Assembly: GCA_025354065.1 (NCBI GenBank)
Contig: JANXNM010000439.1
Location: forward strand, 1 to 7,740
Source of the DNA: Synechococcales cyanobacterium 340R_concoct_173_sub
GTDB lineage: Bacteria; Cyanobacteriota; Cyanobacteriia; Leptolyngbyales; Leptolyngbyaceae
Direction of reading: 5' to 3'
DNA length: 7,740 bases
Made by a program: the position numbers and the translations under genes. The notes under the pieces were generated by a model, which saw nothing but the letters and a program-made list of their open reading frames with translations, was not told where the DNA came from and searched no databases. Each line of letters starts with the position of its first letter. The first letter of the stretch is position 1. Shown in pieces: positions 1 through 6,042 of this stretch.

Positions 1-67
1 TTTAGGACTAATTTACCAAATCAAAGTAGAGAATCTAGTTAATAGAGGTCTTTAAATTTTAATCTCG

Positions 68-73
68 TATAAT
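68..73 (+). promoter_or_regulatory. Probable glmS promoter, -10 box
   Basis: A perfect TATAAT lies 63 bases before the glmS start codon. No good -35 hexamer is visible at 16-18 bp spacing: the bases at 45-50 read GAGGTC. There is no extended -10 TG either. If used, transcription would begin near 79-81, giving a leader of about 57 nt. The weak -35 suggests an activator-dependent promoter, which is inference. Confidence 0.5.
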
Positions 74-75
74 AA

Positions 76-108
76 AGACCGATCGGAACACCACCGATCG
101 AACGGTCT
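76..108 (+). repeat. Inverted repeat in the glmS leader
   Basis: AGACCG at 76-81 pairs with CGGTCT at 103-108. ATCGG at 82-86 pairs with CCGAT at 94-98, leaving a 4-nt bulge at 99-102 and a 7-nt loop. Both arms contain CGATCG. No T run follows, so it does not look like a terminator of an upstream gene. It spans the expected transcription start, so it could be an operator or the base of a leader hairpin. Its role is unknown. Confidence 0.4.
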
Positions 109-136
109 CTCATTGTGTTGAAAGAAGGAAGAATTT

Positions 137-2044
137 ATGTGCGGAATCGTAGGTTACATCGGGACGAAAGCAGCCAGTGGCATCTTGCTGGAAGGCTTAC
201 GGAAACTAGAGTATCGGGGCTACGACTCCGCCGGAATTGCAACTATTCTAGATGATGAGATTCACTGCGTTCGGGCAAAAGGCAAGCTCAATAATCTCCA
301 AGAAAAACTTGATGGCGAAGACAATCCTGCACCTTTAGGCATCGGCCATACCCGTTGGGCGACTCATGGTAAACCCGAAGAATACAATGCGCATCCCCAT
401 CGGGATACAGAGGGCCGGATTGCTGTGGTGCAAAATGGCATCATTGAGAACTACCGAGAACTTCGGGAAGAGTTGAAAGCAAAAGGCTGTGAATTCCGAT
501 CGCAAACCGACACCGAAACGATTCCCCATCTGATTTCTCAAAAACTAATTGCTATTCAAGCCCATCCGCCAAACAATAAAACCACTGAATCTTCATTATT
601 GCTCGAAGCGGTTCGTCAAGCAGTGAATGAATTGCAAGGTGCATTTGCTATTGCAGTTATTTCGGCAGATTTCCCCGATGAACTCATCGTTGCCCGTCAA
701 CAAGCGCCCCTCGTCATTGGTTTCGGGCAAGGCGAATACTATTGTGCATCTGATACGCCTGCGATCGTGGCCTATACTCGGGCTGTTCTGCCCCTGGAAA
801 ATGGCGAAATTGCTCGTATGACGCGCATGGGTGTGGAAGTGTATAACTTTGAGGGAATTCGCCAACGTAAAACTCCCCGTACGTTGAATTGGAATCCTGT
901 GATGGTTGAGAAACAGGGATTCCGCCACTATATGCTCAAGGAAATCTACGAGCAACCGGGCGTAGTTCGGACTTGTTTAGAAACCTATCTTGTTCCCGAT
1001 TGGACTCCAGAATTAGGAATTTCTCCAATTCGACTGGGAATTCCGCATGAGTTTTATGCCGATATTAATCAAATTCAAATTGTTTCCTGTGGCACCAGTT
1101 GGCACGCTAGTTTGGTGGGTAAATATTTATTAGAACAACTGGCGCAATTACCGACGGCAGTTCAATATGCATCCGAATTTCGCTATTCGCCGCCGCCAAT
1201 GATTCCAAACAATCTATTAATTGGTGTGACTCAATCCGGGGAAACGGCGGATACTTTAGCCGCGTTAGAAATGGATAAAAAACGTCGCAAAGATGAAACT
1301 GGTCCATTACGATCGCGACTTCTAGGGATTACTAATCGATCTGAAAGTTCTTTGGGTGAGTTGGTCGATCGGGTGATTGATACTCAAGCTGGAATTGAAA
1401 TTGGAGTGGCTGCGACTAAAACATTTGTGGCTCAATTGATGGCATTCTATTTTCTATCCTTGGATCTGTCCTACCGTCGTAAAACGATGACGATCGAGGC
1501 GATTGAGAAAATGATTGATGGACTACGACAACTTCCCGCGCAAGTGGAAAGTGTTTTAGAAAGTCAAGAGCGCTACATCGAAGAACTCGCCCATGATTTT
1601 GTCGATACTCAAGATTTCATCTTCCTCGGTCGCGGAATCAATTTCCCGATCGCCCTTGAAGGTGCGCTGAAACTCAAGGAAATTAGTTACATTCATGCTG
1701 AGGGCTATCCCGCTGGCGAAATGAAACATGGTCCGATCGCGCTGCTAGATTCTAAGGTTCCAGTGGTAACGATCGCGATGCCGGGTCCAGTATTTGAAAA
1801 AGTATTGTCCAATGCTCAAGAAGCGCGTGCCCGAGATGCTCGGTTAATTGGAATCACGCCGATGGATGAAGTGGAAGCAGCGGAAACGTTTGATACCTTA
1901 ATTCCGGTGCCCCATGTGGATGAGATTTTGTCCCCGATCGTCACCGTTATTCCGATGCAATTATTGTCCTATCACATTGCCGCTCGTCGGGGTCTTGATG
2001 TAGACCAACCTCGAAATCTGGCTAAATCTGTCACTGTGGAATAA
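137..2044 (+). CDS. glmS: Glutamine--fructose-6-phosphate aminotransferase (isomerizing), GlmS
   Basis: This cytosolic enzyme makes glucosamine-6-phosphate from fructose-6-phosphate and glutamine, the first committed step toward UDP-GlcNAc, peptidoglycan and lipopolysaccharide. The 635-aa product is complete. Cys2 follows the initiator Met and becomes the N-terminal nucleophile of the class II glutaminase domain (about 2-220). Glutamine-site motifs are HTRWATHG at 71-78, NGIIEN at 100-105 and D125. SIS domain 1 (about 305-445) carries SCGTSWHAS at 317-325 and TQSGET at 365-370. SIS domain 2 (about 480-620) carries GRG at 498-500 and EMKHGP at 528-533. By alignment with the 609-aa E. coli enzyme, E515, H531 and K630 match its sugar-site E488, H504 and K603. 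The extra length sits mainly near 141-152 and 379-391. An AAGGAAG ribosome binding site at 125-131 supports the start. The gene appears to be transcribed alone from its own promoter. Confidence 0.98.
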   Translation: MCGIVGYIGTKAASGILLEGLRKLEYRGYDSAGIATILDDEIHCVRAKGKLNNLQEKLDGEDNPAPLGIGHTRWATHGKPEEYNAHPHRDTEGRIAVVQNGIIENYRELREELKAKGCEFRSQTDTETIPHLISQKLIAIQAHPPNNKTTESSLLLEAVRQAVNELQGAFAIAVISADFPDELIVARQQAPLVIGFGQGEYYCASDTPAIVAYTRAVLPLENGEIARMTRMGVEVYNFEGIRQRKTPRTLNWNPVMVEKQGFRHYMLKEIYEQPGVVRTCLETYLVPDWTPELGISPIRLGIPHEFYADINQIQIVSCGTSWHASLVGKYLLEQLAQLPTAVQYASEFRYSPPPMIPNNLLIGVTQSGETADTLAALEMDKKRRKDETGPLRSRLLGITNRSESSLGELVDRVIDTQAGIEIGVAATKTFVAQLMAFYFLSLDLSYRRKTMTIEAIEKMIDGLRQLPAQVESVLESQERYIEELAHDFVDTQDFIFLGRGINFPIALEGALKLKEISYIHAEGYPAGEMKHGPIALLDSKVPVVTIAMPGPVFEKVLSNAQEARARDARLIGITPMDEVEAAETFDTLIPVPHVDEILSPIVTVIPMQLLSYHIAARRGLDVDQPRNLAKSVTVE

Positions 2045-2048
2045 TGTT

Positions 2049-2066
2049 GGCTTATTGGGCTTATTG
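2049..2066 (+). repeat. 9-bp perfect tandem repeat after the glmS stop
   Basis: GGCTTATTG occurs twice without a gap (2049-2057 and 2058-2066), starting 4 bases after the glmS stop codon. The second copy can also form a short hairpin, GGGCTT at 2057-2062 with AGGCCC at 2071-2076 including one G-T pair. No T tract follows. It may be only a slippage duplication. Confidence 0.5.
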
Positions 2067-2101
2067 TAAGAGGCCCGATCCCCCTGAATGAACCTTGTGA
2101 T

Positions 2102-2169
2102 GGAGGACTTTGATGATTGGTTTTGATTTAGATTCTGTTTAGAAATCTATTCCGATCCTCCTTTTCTTT
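2102..2169 (+). terminator. Possible glmS terminator (nested stem with T-rich tail)
   Basis: GGAGGA at 2102-2107 is complementary to TCCTCC at 2156-2161, which is followed directly by TTTTCTTT at 2162-2169. Inside, TAGATT at 2129-2134 pairs with AATCTA at 2144-2149 as a second hairpin. The outer stem closes a long 48-nt interior, so it is weaker than a classic intrinsic terminator. Apart from this and the tandem repeat, the 232-bp spacer between glmS and the next gene holds no supportable gene. Confidence 0.3.
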
Positions 2170-2276
2170 GGCGTGTCTGTCGTTCTCGGAGCATTCCGCA
2201 GTAAAAGGCGTAGGAGCAAAGGAGATCGGCTCTAGGGCAATAGCATTAGCCGTTATAACCATTAATTGGAGTTTTT

Positions 2277-2933
2277 ATGACTCAACTAATCTTATCCAAA
2301 CTGACGATTCAGGATATTAAACGAGTTGTCCATCTAAAAGAGTTCGGCAATGGTCGCTATGATTGGACTCTAGTAGATGATGTGCTATTGACCAGTCGAG
2401 AGCAGACCAGACTGACTGAGTTAGAATCTATATTAGATGCCGATCCGGTTCACTTACTCAATGAATCGACTATTTGGTCACGGGCAATTTATCCGCTTTT
2501 GCAGCTTTCAGAACAGGATGATATTCGAGCATTGTCTGGAGTTTCACTACAAGCCACCTATCAAAATTTTTCACTTGATGGCATTGCAGATGGTGTAATT
2601 GGACGCAGTATTACGGGACGTATTGAAGTGCCGTATATTGTTATGGTCGAAGCTAAACGCGGTATCGAAGGCCAAAACCTAATAGGTCAACTCTACGGTG
2701 AACTTTTGGTGGCCGCCCGATTGAATTGGGAGAATGATGGAAAAGCAATTCAGGAGATTTTTGGGTGCTATACGATCGCAGATAGTTGGACTTTTGTGCG
2801 GGCTGTTGTGAGTGAAATCGAGAACGATCGCCCAACTCTGACGACTGAACATTCCCGCGAGTATGCTGAAAAAACAAGCTCATTTAAGATCTTAAAAACA
2901 TTAAAATTTATTATCCGACATTCAATTCAATAG
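2277..2933 (+). CDS. Hypothetical protein with PD-(D/E)XK nuclease-like core
   Basis: The 218-aa product is of unknown function. It resembles cyanobacterial hypothetical proteins that carry a restriction-endonuclease-type fold. The visible signature is DGIADGVIG at 101-109 (candidate metal ligands D101 and D105), a hydrophobic strand ending in VMVEAKRG at 122-129 (E125-x-K127, the classic E-x-K pair), and a following helix with Q138 in NLIGQLYGELLVA. An upstream acidic segment at 59-66 could supply the helix-1 acidic residue. It has no signal peptide and no membrane segment. The start is firm: TGGAG at 2267-2271 lies 5 nt upstream, and an in-frame TAA at 2256-2258 rules out extension. No methyltransferase or specificity subunit is adjacent, so a classical restriction system is not supported. 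It could be a DNA repair, housekeeping or degenerate defence nuclease. The fold call is inference from the motif. Confidence 0.9.
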   Translation: MTQLILSKLTIQDIKRVVHLKEFGNGRYDWTLVDDVLLTSREQTRLTELESILDADPVHLLNESTIWSRAIYPLLQLSEQDDIRALSGVSLQATYQNFSLDGIADGVIGRSITGRIEVPYIVMVEAKRGIEGQNLIGQLYGELLVAARLNWENDGKAIQEIFGCYTIADSWTFVRAVVSEIENDRPTLTTEHSREYAEKTSSFKILKTLKFIIRHSIQ

Positions 2934-2937
2934 TCTC

Positions 2938-2965
2938 GCGGTAAGTCTCAATATCTTCTTACCGC
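2938..2965. terminator. Perfect 8-bp inverted repeat between convergent genes
   Basis: GCGGTAAG at 2938-2945 and CTTACCGC at 2958-2965 form a perfect 8-bp stem with a 12-nt loop. It begins 5 bases after the stop of the plus-strand nuclease-like gene and overlaps the last codons and TAA stop (2959-2961, minus strand) of the exported-protein gene. Its place between convergent genes suggests a shared bidirectional terminator. There is no T tract on either side, so intrinsic termination is uncertain; RNA 3'-end protection is an alternative. Confidence 0.45.
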
Positions 2966-3681
2966 TTCACCACGGGTCTCAATACCACCACAGACTTAGC
3001 CTCAACCCGCAGAGCCAAGAAACCCCGATCGTTCAGTAGCTTCACCACTGCATTAGCCGCTGTCATCTCGCCCGTCTGCATGACAAATAAATAAGGCCGC
3101 TCACCATACACTGCCACGCCCACATCCTGACTCAACACCTGCCCCAACTGCACCGCCACATCAGGCCGATTGTTGTAGTTCACCAACACCGCATAACCCG
3201 AACTTAAGGCTTGGGGATTATAAACTCCCGGACTAAACCGTTTTCCGACACTGCCATTGCCAGCACCGATCAAAACAGGGGATACTTTTGGCGCAAGAGC
3301 ATCACCCATGGGAGCCACTACTGGGCTAACTACCGCTGTAACTAGAACTGGACGGACGATCGTGGTCGGAATTCCCGTTGTTCGGATTAAATACTGTCCC
3401 CAGGCCGCTGCCGAAGGTTCACTTGCAAACCCTGCTACCCGGATTACCATCTCGCCTTGGTACCGACAAACTGTCGTCGTCGCATCTGTTGGAGCCTTCG
3501 ATCGGAGCAACGCTTGAGCTTCCGGTGTTCGAGCCGTTGCAAATAATAAAAACTCGGTAGCACTGGGCGGTTGACAATCCCCGATTATCCCGTTTCCAGC
3601 CGGAATTCCCAAGGGCTGTGCCATCGCTTCAGGAACACCAGATAAAGCCAAAACGGTCATCATTAAAAGTTGCTTCATCAT
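2959..3681 (-). CDS. Exported protein with duplicated SPOR-like repeat, function unknown
   Basis: The start could be GTG at 3684 or ATG at 3681 or 3678. ATG at 3681 is chosen because it lies 8 nt from AGAGG (3694-3690), giving 240 aa. The N-terminus is a typical signal peptide: a Lys, a hydrophobic stretch LLMMTVLAL, then an AMA site predicting cleavage after residue 21. The mature protein has two similar alpha/beta modules (about 40-110 and 160-237) joined by a Pro/Val/Ala-rich linker. Each module begins with a P-[ED]-x-A/V-rich helix and has a Y-x-x-x-x-Y/V-hydrophobic strand, an Ala-rich helix and a closing strand ending in LRP or VRP. This pattern resembles SPOR-like repeats found in secreted cyanobacterial proteins. 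C36 and C72, the only cysteines, could form a disulfide outside the cytoplasm. It would act in the periplasm or at the envelope; peptidoglycan binding is possible but not shown. It is the last gene of the pyk-ycf54 group, 37 bp after ycf54. Confidence 0.85.
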   Translation of the reverse strand: MMKQLLMMTVLALSGVPEAMAQPLGIPAGNGIIGDCQPPSATEFLLFATARTPEAQALLRSKAPTDATTTVCRYQGEMVIRVAGFASEPSAAAWGQYLIRTTGIPTTIVRPVLVTAVVSPVVAPMGDALAPKVSPVLIGAGNGSVGKRFSPGVYNPQALSSGYAVLVNYNNRPDVAVQLGQVLSQDVGVAVYGERPYLFVMQTGEMTAANAVVKLLNDRGFLALRVEAKSVVVLRPVVKR

Positions 3682-3700
3682 CACGCCAGCCTCTAGTTAC

Positions 3701-3724
3701 AAAATATTATTCAAAATATTATTC
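3701..3724. repeat. 12-bp perfect tandem repeat across the ycf54 stop codon
   Basis: AAAATATTATTC occurs twice back to back (3701-3712 and 3713-3724). On the minus strand the copy at 3713-3724 supplies the last ycf54 codon and its TAA stop (3721-3719). The other copy repeats the same GAATAA sequence in the spacer before the exported-protein gene. The core AATATT is palindromic and AT-rich. It looks like a recent 12-bp duplication. Confidence 0.7.
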
Positions 3725-4042
3725 AACAGTCACGCCTGATGCGATCGCACTCGTCACATCAGCGGCTTCAAATTTACCGACCATCACAAACTCTAGCCGT
3801 AACTTAAGCCATGTAATAAAAGATTTATTGGTCGAAACGATCGCCGCCGCAGGGGTTGGAATCTGTGATTTGATGGCAGACAGTTCGGGTAACTCTAAAA
3901 AGCTTGGCTGCTTCACAACCCAAAAATCAATCTCCTTCTCATTTTCCTGATAATTGCGAATCCGTTCCTTGATCACCTCATCCGTCGGCTCGTCCACAAA
4001 CAAAAACCGATCGCTCGCAACCACGTAGTAATAAGTCGTCAT
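3719..4042 (-). CDS. ycf54: Ycf54, accessory subunit of the Mg-protoporphyrin IX monomethyl ester cyclase
   Basis: Ycf54 (DUF2488 family) is needed for normal assembly and activity of the aerobic oxidative cyclase (AcsF/CycI) that forms ring E of chlorophyll. The 107-aa product has the usual family length and the hallmark opening MTTYYYVVAS, then EKEIDFWVVKQPSFLE (35-50), PAAAIVST (64-71) and ITWLKLRLEFV (76-86). Residues A9, D39, F40 and R82, which I recall from mutational work on the Synechocystis protein, are all present. The C-terminal tail after about residue 90 diverges. A TTG 11 codons upstream (4075) would lengthen the ORF, but the ATG at 4042 matches the family N-terminus and has an AGGA site at 4049-4046. 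It lies 50 bp after pyk on the same strand, so co-transcription with pyk is likely. An 8-bp palindrome, AAGCGCTT at 4075-4082, sits in that gap. Confidence 0.95.
   Translation of the reverse strand: MTTYYYVVASDRFLFVDEPTDEVIKERIRNYQENEKEIDFWVVKQPSFLELPELSAIKSQIPTPAAAIVSTNKSFITWLKLRLEFVMVGKFEAADVTSAIASGVTVE
3741..3748. repeat. HIP1 octamer
   Basis: This is the only full GCGATCGC palindrome noticed in the window, and it lies inside ycf54. The shorter core CGATCG appears about 30 times elsewhere, for example at 80-85, 95-100, 6591-6596 and 6597-6602. HIP1 is a hallmark of many cyanobacterial genomes and supports the taxonomic reading. Confidence 0.8.
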
Positions 4043-4092
4043 AATTCCTAAAATGCTATTCAAAACAACAGTCAAAGCGCTTGTCCAATCAC

Positions 4093-5865
4093 CTACTCAT
4101 CCCCTCGATCGCGGAATGAAGGATGGGTGCCCGAATAGACAAACCCGCGCTCTAAGTCCATCGTCACAATTTCCCCATCTCGAATGACCGTCATCGCATC
4201 TGCCACCCCCACAATCACAGGCACATCAAGGCGCATTCCGATCGTCACAGCATGACCCGTCACGTTACCATCCTCAGTGATCACGCCCTTCGCTTTTTTA
4301 ATGGCATCCAGATATTTAGCGGAGGTTGATTGAACCACTAAAATCTGGTCCTGAGCAAACTGCGACACATCGTCACCGTCCTTCAAAACCCGAACTCGAC
4401 CACTCACCGAACCCTCACCAAACCCAACCCCTTTGCCTCGGATGGCCGTCACCACTTCCACCTTCAACAAGTCCGTCGAACCAGAAACACCTTGCAACGC
4501 CCCCGCCGTCAATACCACCAAGTCTCCCGGTGACACTAGTTTTTTTTCTTGAGCTAGATTCAACGCGGCACTAAAGGTCTCCCAAGTCGTATCCAAATCC
4601 AACATCAGCATTGGTTTCACGCCCCACACCATCTGTAACTGCCGCGCTACATCCACATGGGGTGTAATTGCAATCACTGGAATGGTAGGCCTGAATTTTG
4701 ATACATTCCGCGCCGTTGCTCCCGTTTTCGTTAAGGTCATGATGGCCGAAGCGCCAATCTGTTCCGCAATATTTCCCACAGCTTTACTAATCGCATTGGG
4801 AATCGATCGGCTGCTTTCTTCTGGATTACGACCCAGCTTTTCCTTTTCAGTGCGGATTGCGATCGTGGACATCATCGCCACCGCTTCCACTGGAAACTTC
4901 CCGACCGCTGTCTCATTTGATAGCATCACCGCATCAGTACCATCCAAAATCGCATTGGCAATATCCGAAACCTCGGCCCGAGTAGGACGGGGATTGCTCA
5001 CCATACTATCAAGCATCTGAGTTGCTGTAATAATTGGGATGCCCAATCGGTTAGCCGCTGCGATTAAGCGCTTCTGCAAAATTGGCACATCTTCCGCCGG
5101 AAGCTCCACGCCCAGATCGCCCCGTGCCACCATTACACCATCAGATAGCCTGAGAATTTCTTCCATCTGCTCCATGGCTTCATGCTTCTCAATTTTCACA
5201 ATCACCGGAGTATTTTTACCCGCACTGGCGATCAAATCCTTGATTTCCCGAACATCATCAGGGTTTCGTACAAAGCTCAGGGCGACCCAATCGACTCCAT
5301 GATCCAGTCCAAACATCAAATCTTCACGATCTTTATCCGTCAGCGCCTTAATCGATAGACACACGCCCGGAAAATTGACCCCTTTACTATTAGACAATGG
5401 GCCGCCCACCACCACACGACAATGTAGCTCACCTACCGCCTTATCTACCGACTCCACCACCATCTCAACCTTACCGTCATCCAGTAAAATCATCGAACCC
5501 ACCGGAACCTCTTGGGCCAATGGCTCATAAGTAATAGAACTCATGGTCTGAGTCCCAGCAACCTTCGCACTGGTCAAAGTGAATGGAGCGCCCTTTGCGA
5601 CGATGATACTGCCTGTTTCAAATTTCCCTAGACGAATTTTTGGACCCTGTAAATCCTGCAAAATGGCTACAGGATAGTTCAATTCATTGGAAATTTGCCG
5701 AATCAGTCGAATGCTCTTTAGATGATCGTCGTGCGTTCCATGGGAGAAATTCAGTCTCAACGTGGTTGCACCCGCTCGTATCAAATCTCGCAGCACCTCT
5801 GGAGTACTAGTCGCGGGTCCGATCGTAGCGACGATTTTGGTTCGGCGGGGGGAAGATAGGAGCAT
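4093..5865 (-). CDS. pyk: Pyruvate kinase with C-terminal PEP-utilizer-type domain
   Basis: Pyruvate kinase converts phosphoenolpyruvate and ADP to pyruvate and ATP at the end of glycolysis in the cytosol. The product has 590 aa; the plain bacterial form has about 470-480. The barrel runs from about 7 to 345, interrupted by the B domain (about 72-170). Motifs seen are TKIVATIGPA (9-18), RLNFSHG (37-43), VKIEKHEA with catalytic K224 and metal ligand E226 (223-230), MVARGDLGVELP (245-256), ATQMLDSM (281-288) and RPTRAEVSDIANAILDGTD (293-311). The C domain spans about 350-472. An added domain at about 478-577 resembles the mobile phosphohistidine domain of PEP synthase and PPDK, with TEDGNVTGHAV around H538. 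The same layout is known in other cyanobacterial and Bacillus-type enzymes. The ATG is firm because an in-frame TGA lies 11 codons upstream with no other start between, although no Shine-Dalgarno site is visible. Confidence 0.97.
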   Translation of the reverse strand: MLLSSPRRTKIVATIGPATSTPEVLRDLIRAGATTLRLNFSHGTHDDHLKSIRLIRQISNELNYPVAILQDLQGPKIRLGKFETGSIIVAKGAPFTLTSAKVAGTQTMSSITYEPLAQEVPVGSMILLDDGKVEMVVESVDKAVGELHCRVVVGGPLSNSKGVNFPGVCLSIKALTDKDREDLMFGLDHGVDWVALSFVRNPDDVREIKDLIASAGKNTPVIVKIEKHEAMEQMEEILRLSDGVMVARGDLGVELPAEDVPILQKRLIAAANRLGIPIITATQMLDSMVSNPRPTRAEVSDIANAILDGTDAVMLSNETAVGKFPVEAVAMMSTIAIRTEKEKLGRNPEESSRSIPNAISKAVGNIAEQIGASAIMTLTKTGATARNVSKFRPTIPVIAITPHVDVARQLQMVWGVKPMLMLDLDTTWETFSAALNLAQEKKLVSPGDLVVLTAGALQGVSGSTDLLKVEVVTAIRGKGVGFGEGSVSGRVRVLKDGDDVSQFAQDQILVVQSTSAKYLDAIKKAKGVITEDGNVTGHAVTIGMRLDVPVIVGVADAMTVIRDGEIVTMDLERGFVYSGTHPSFRDRGDE

Positions 5866-5909
5866 GAACGATCGCGTAATAATTTGAACAAGCAGAATTC
5901 AAAACGGAT

Positions 5910-5940
5910 GGTATCACGGAAGCGGTAACGCTTGATAGCC
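5910..5940 (-). other. Candidate hairpin in the pyk leader
   Basis: AAGCG at 5920-5924 and CGCTT at 5929-5933 form a perfect 5-bp stem with a 4-nt loop. GGTATC at 5910-5915 pairs with GATA and CC (5934-5937, 5939-5940) around a one-base bulge, with a one-sided internal loop at 5916-5919. This gives an 11-bp two-part stem 45-75 bases upstream of the pyk start codon. It would lie in the pyk 5' UTR if transcription starts further upstream. Its function is unknown, and no known riboswitch is recognised. Confidence 0.35.
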
Positions 5941-5956
5941 GCTGCAATACTCGTGA

Positions 5957-5998
5957 CTGATAAACTTGGCATAGCTCTGACCAACTTCTGACTAACTT
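5957..5998. promoter_or_regulatory. Three direct repeats CTGANNAACTT, candidate operator
   Basis: Copies lie at 5957-5967 (CTGATAAACTT), 5977-5987 (CTGACCAACTT) and 5988-5998 (CTGACTAACTT). The last two are directly adjacent and match at 10 of 11 bases. Start-to-start distances are 20 and 11 bp, close to two and one helical turns. Such phasing is typical of tandem sites for OmpR/PhoB-type response regulators. The sequence does not match the cyanobacterial Pho box or the RpaB HLR1 motif as I know them. The repeats are 92-133 bases upstream of pyk and about 230-275 bases upstream of the divergent oxidoreductase gene, so either could be controlled. Confidence 0.4.
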
Positions 5999-6025
5999 AA
6001 GGTGTGCCTAGATACCCCTTAAAGT
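5995..6025. repeat. Inverted repeat next to the direct repeats
   Basis: TTAAGG at 5997-6002 pairs with CCTTAA at 6017-6022, and AC at 5995-5996 pairs with GT at 6024-6025 past one bulged A. The loop is 14 nt. The left arm overlaps the third direct repeat. It may be a protein-binding dyad or a transcript hairpin. Confidence 0.35.
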
Positions 6026-6042
6026 CCAGTGGAGACTTATTT

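Noticed and set aside
1..136. A glmS ribozyme upstream of glmS
   Set aside because: The predicted leader is only about 57 nt and the whole upstream region is 136 nt. No ribozyme-like core is visible, and the element is characteristic of Gram-positive bacteria.
335..1307. Open frames antisense to or overlapping glmS
   Set aside because: They lie fully within conserved GlmS domains in other frames and show no independent protein features.
2277..2933. A restriction-modification or defence system
   Set aside because: Only one nuclease-like gene is present, with no methyltransferase, helicase, toxin-antitoxin partner or mobile-element sign nearby.
3257..3950. Plus-strand frames over the exported-protein and ycf54 genes
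   Set aside because: They are antisense to genes with a clear signal peptide or family motifs and have low-complexity translations.
4043..4075. Longer ycf54 start at TTG 4075
   Set aside because: It adds 11 residues not seen in the family, whereas ATG 4042 gives the typical MTTYYY start and has AGGA just upstream.
4326..5302. Plus-strand open frames inside pyk (4326-4574, 4682-5020, 5039-5302)
   Set aside because: They are antisense to strongly conserved pyruvate kinase sequence, have no recognisable domains, and their composition mirrors the real gene.
5781..5984. 67-aa minus-strand frame covering the pyk start and leader
   Set aside because: It overlaps the conserved pyk N-terminus in another frame and has no family resemblance; the leader hairpin lies inside it.
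5957..5998. Pho box or RpaB HLR1 site
   Set aside because: The 11-bp spacing is suggestive, but the repeat sequence does not fit CTTAACCT-type or TTACA-type half-sites.
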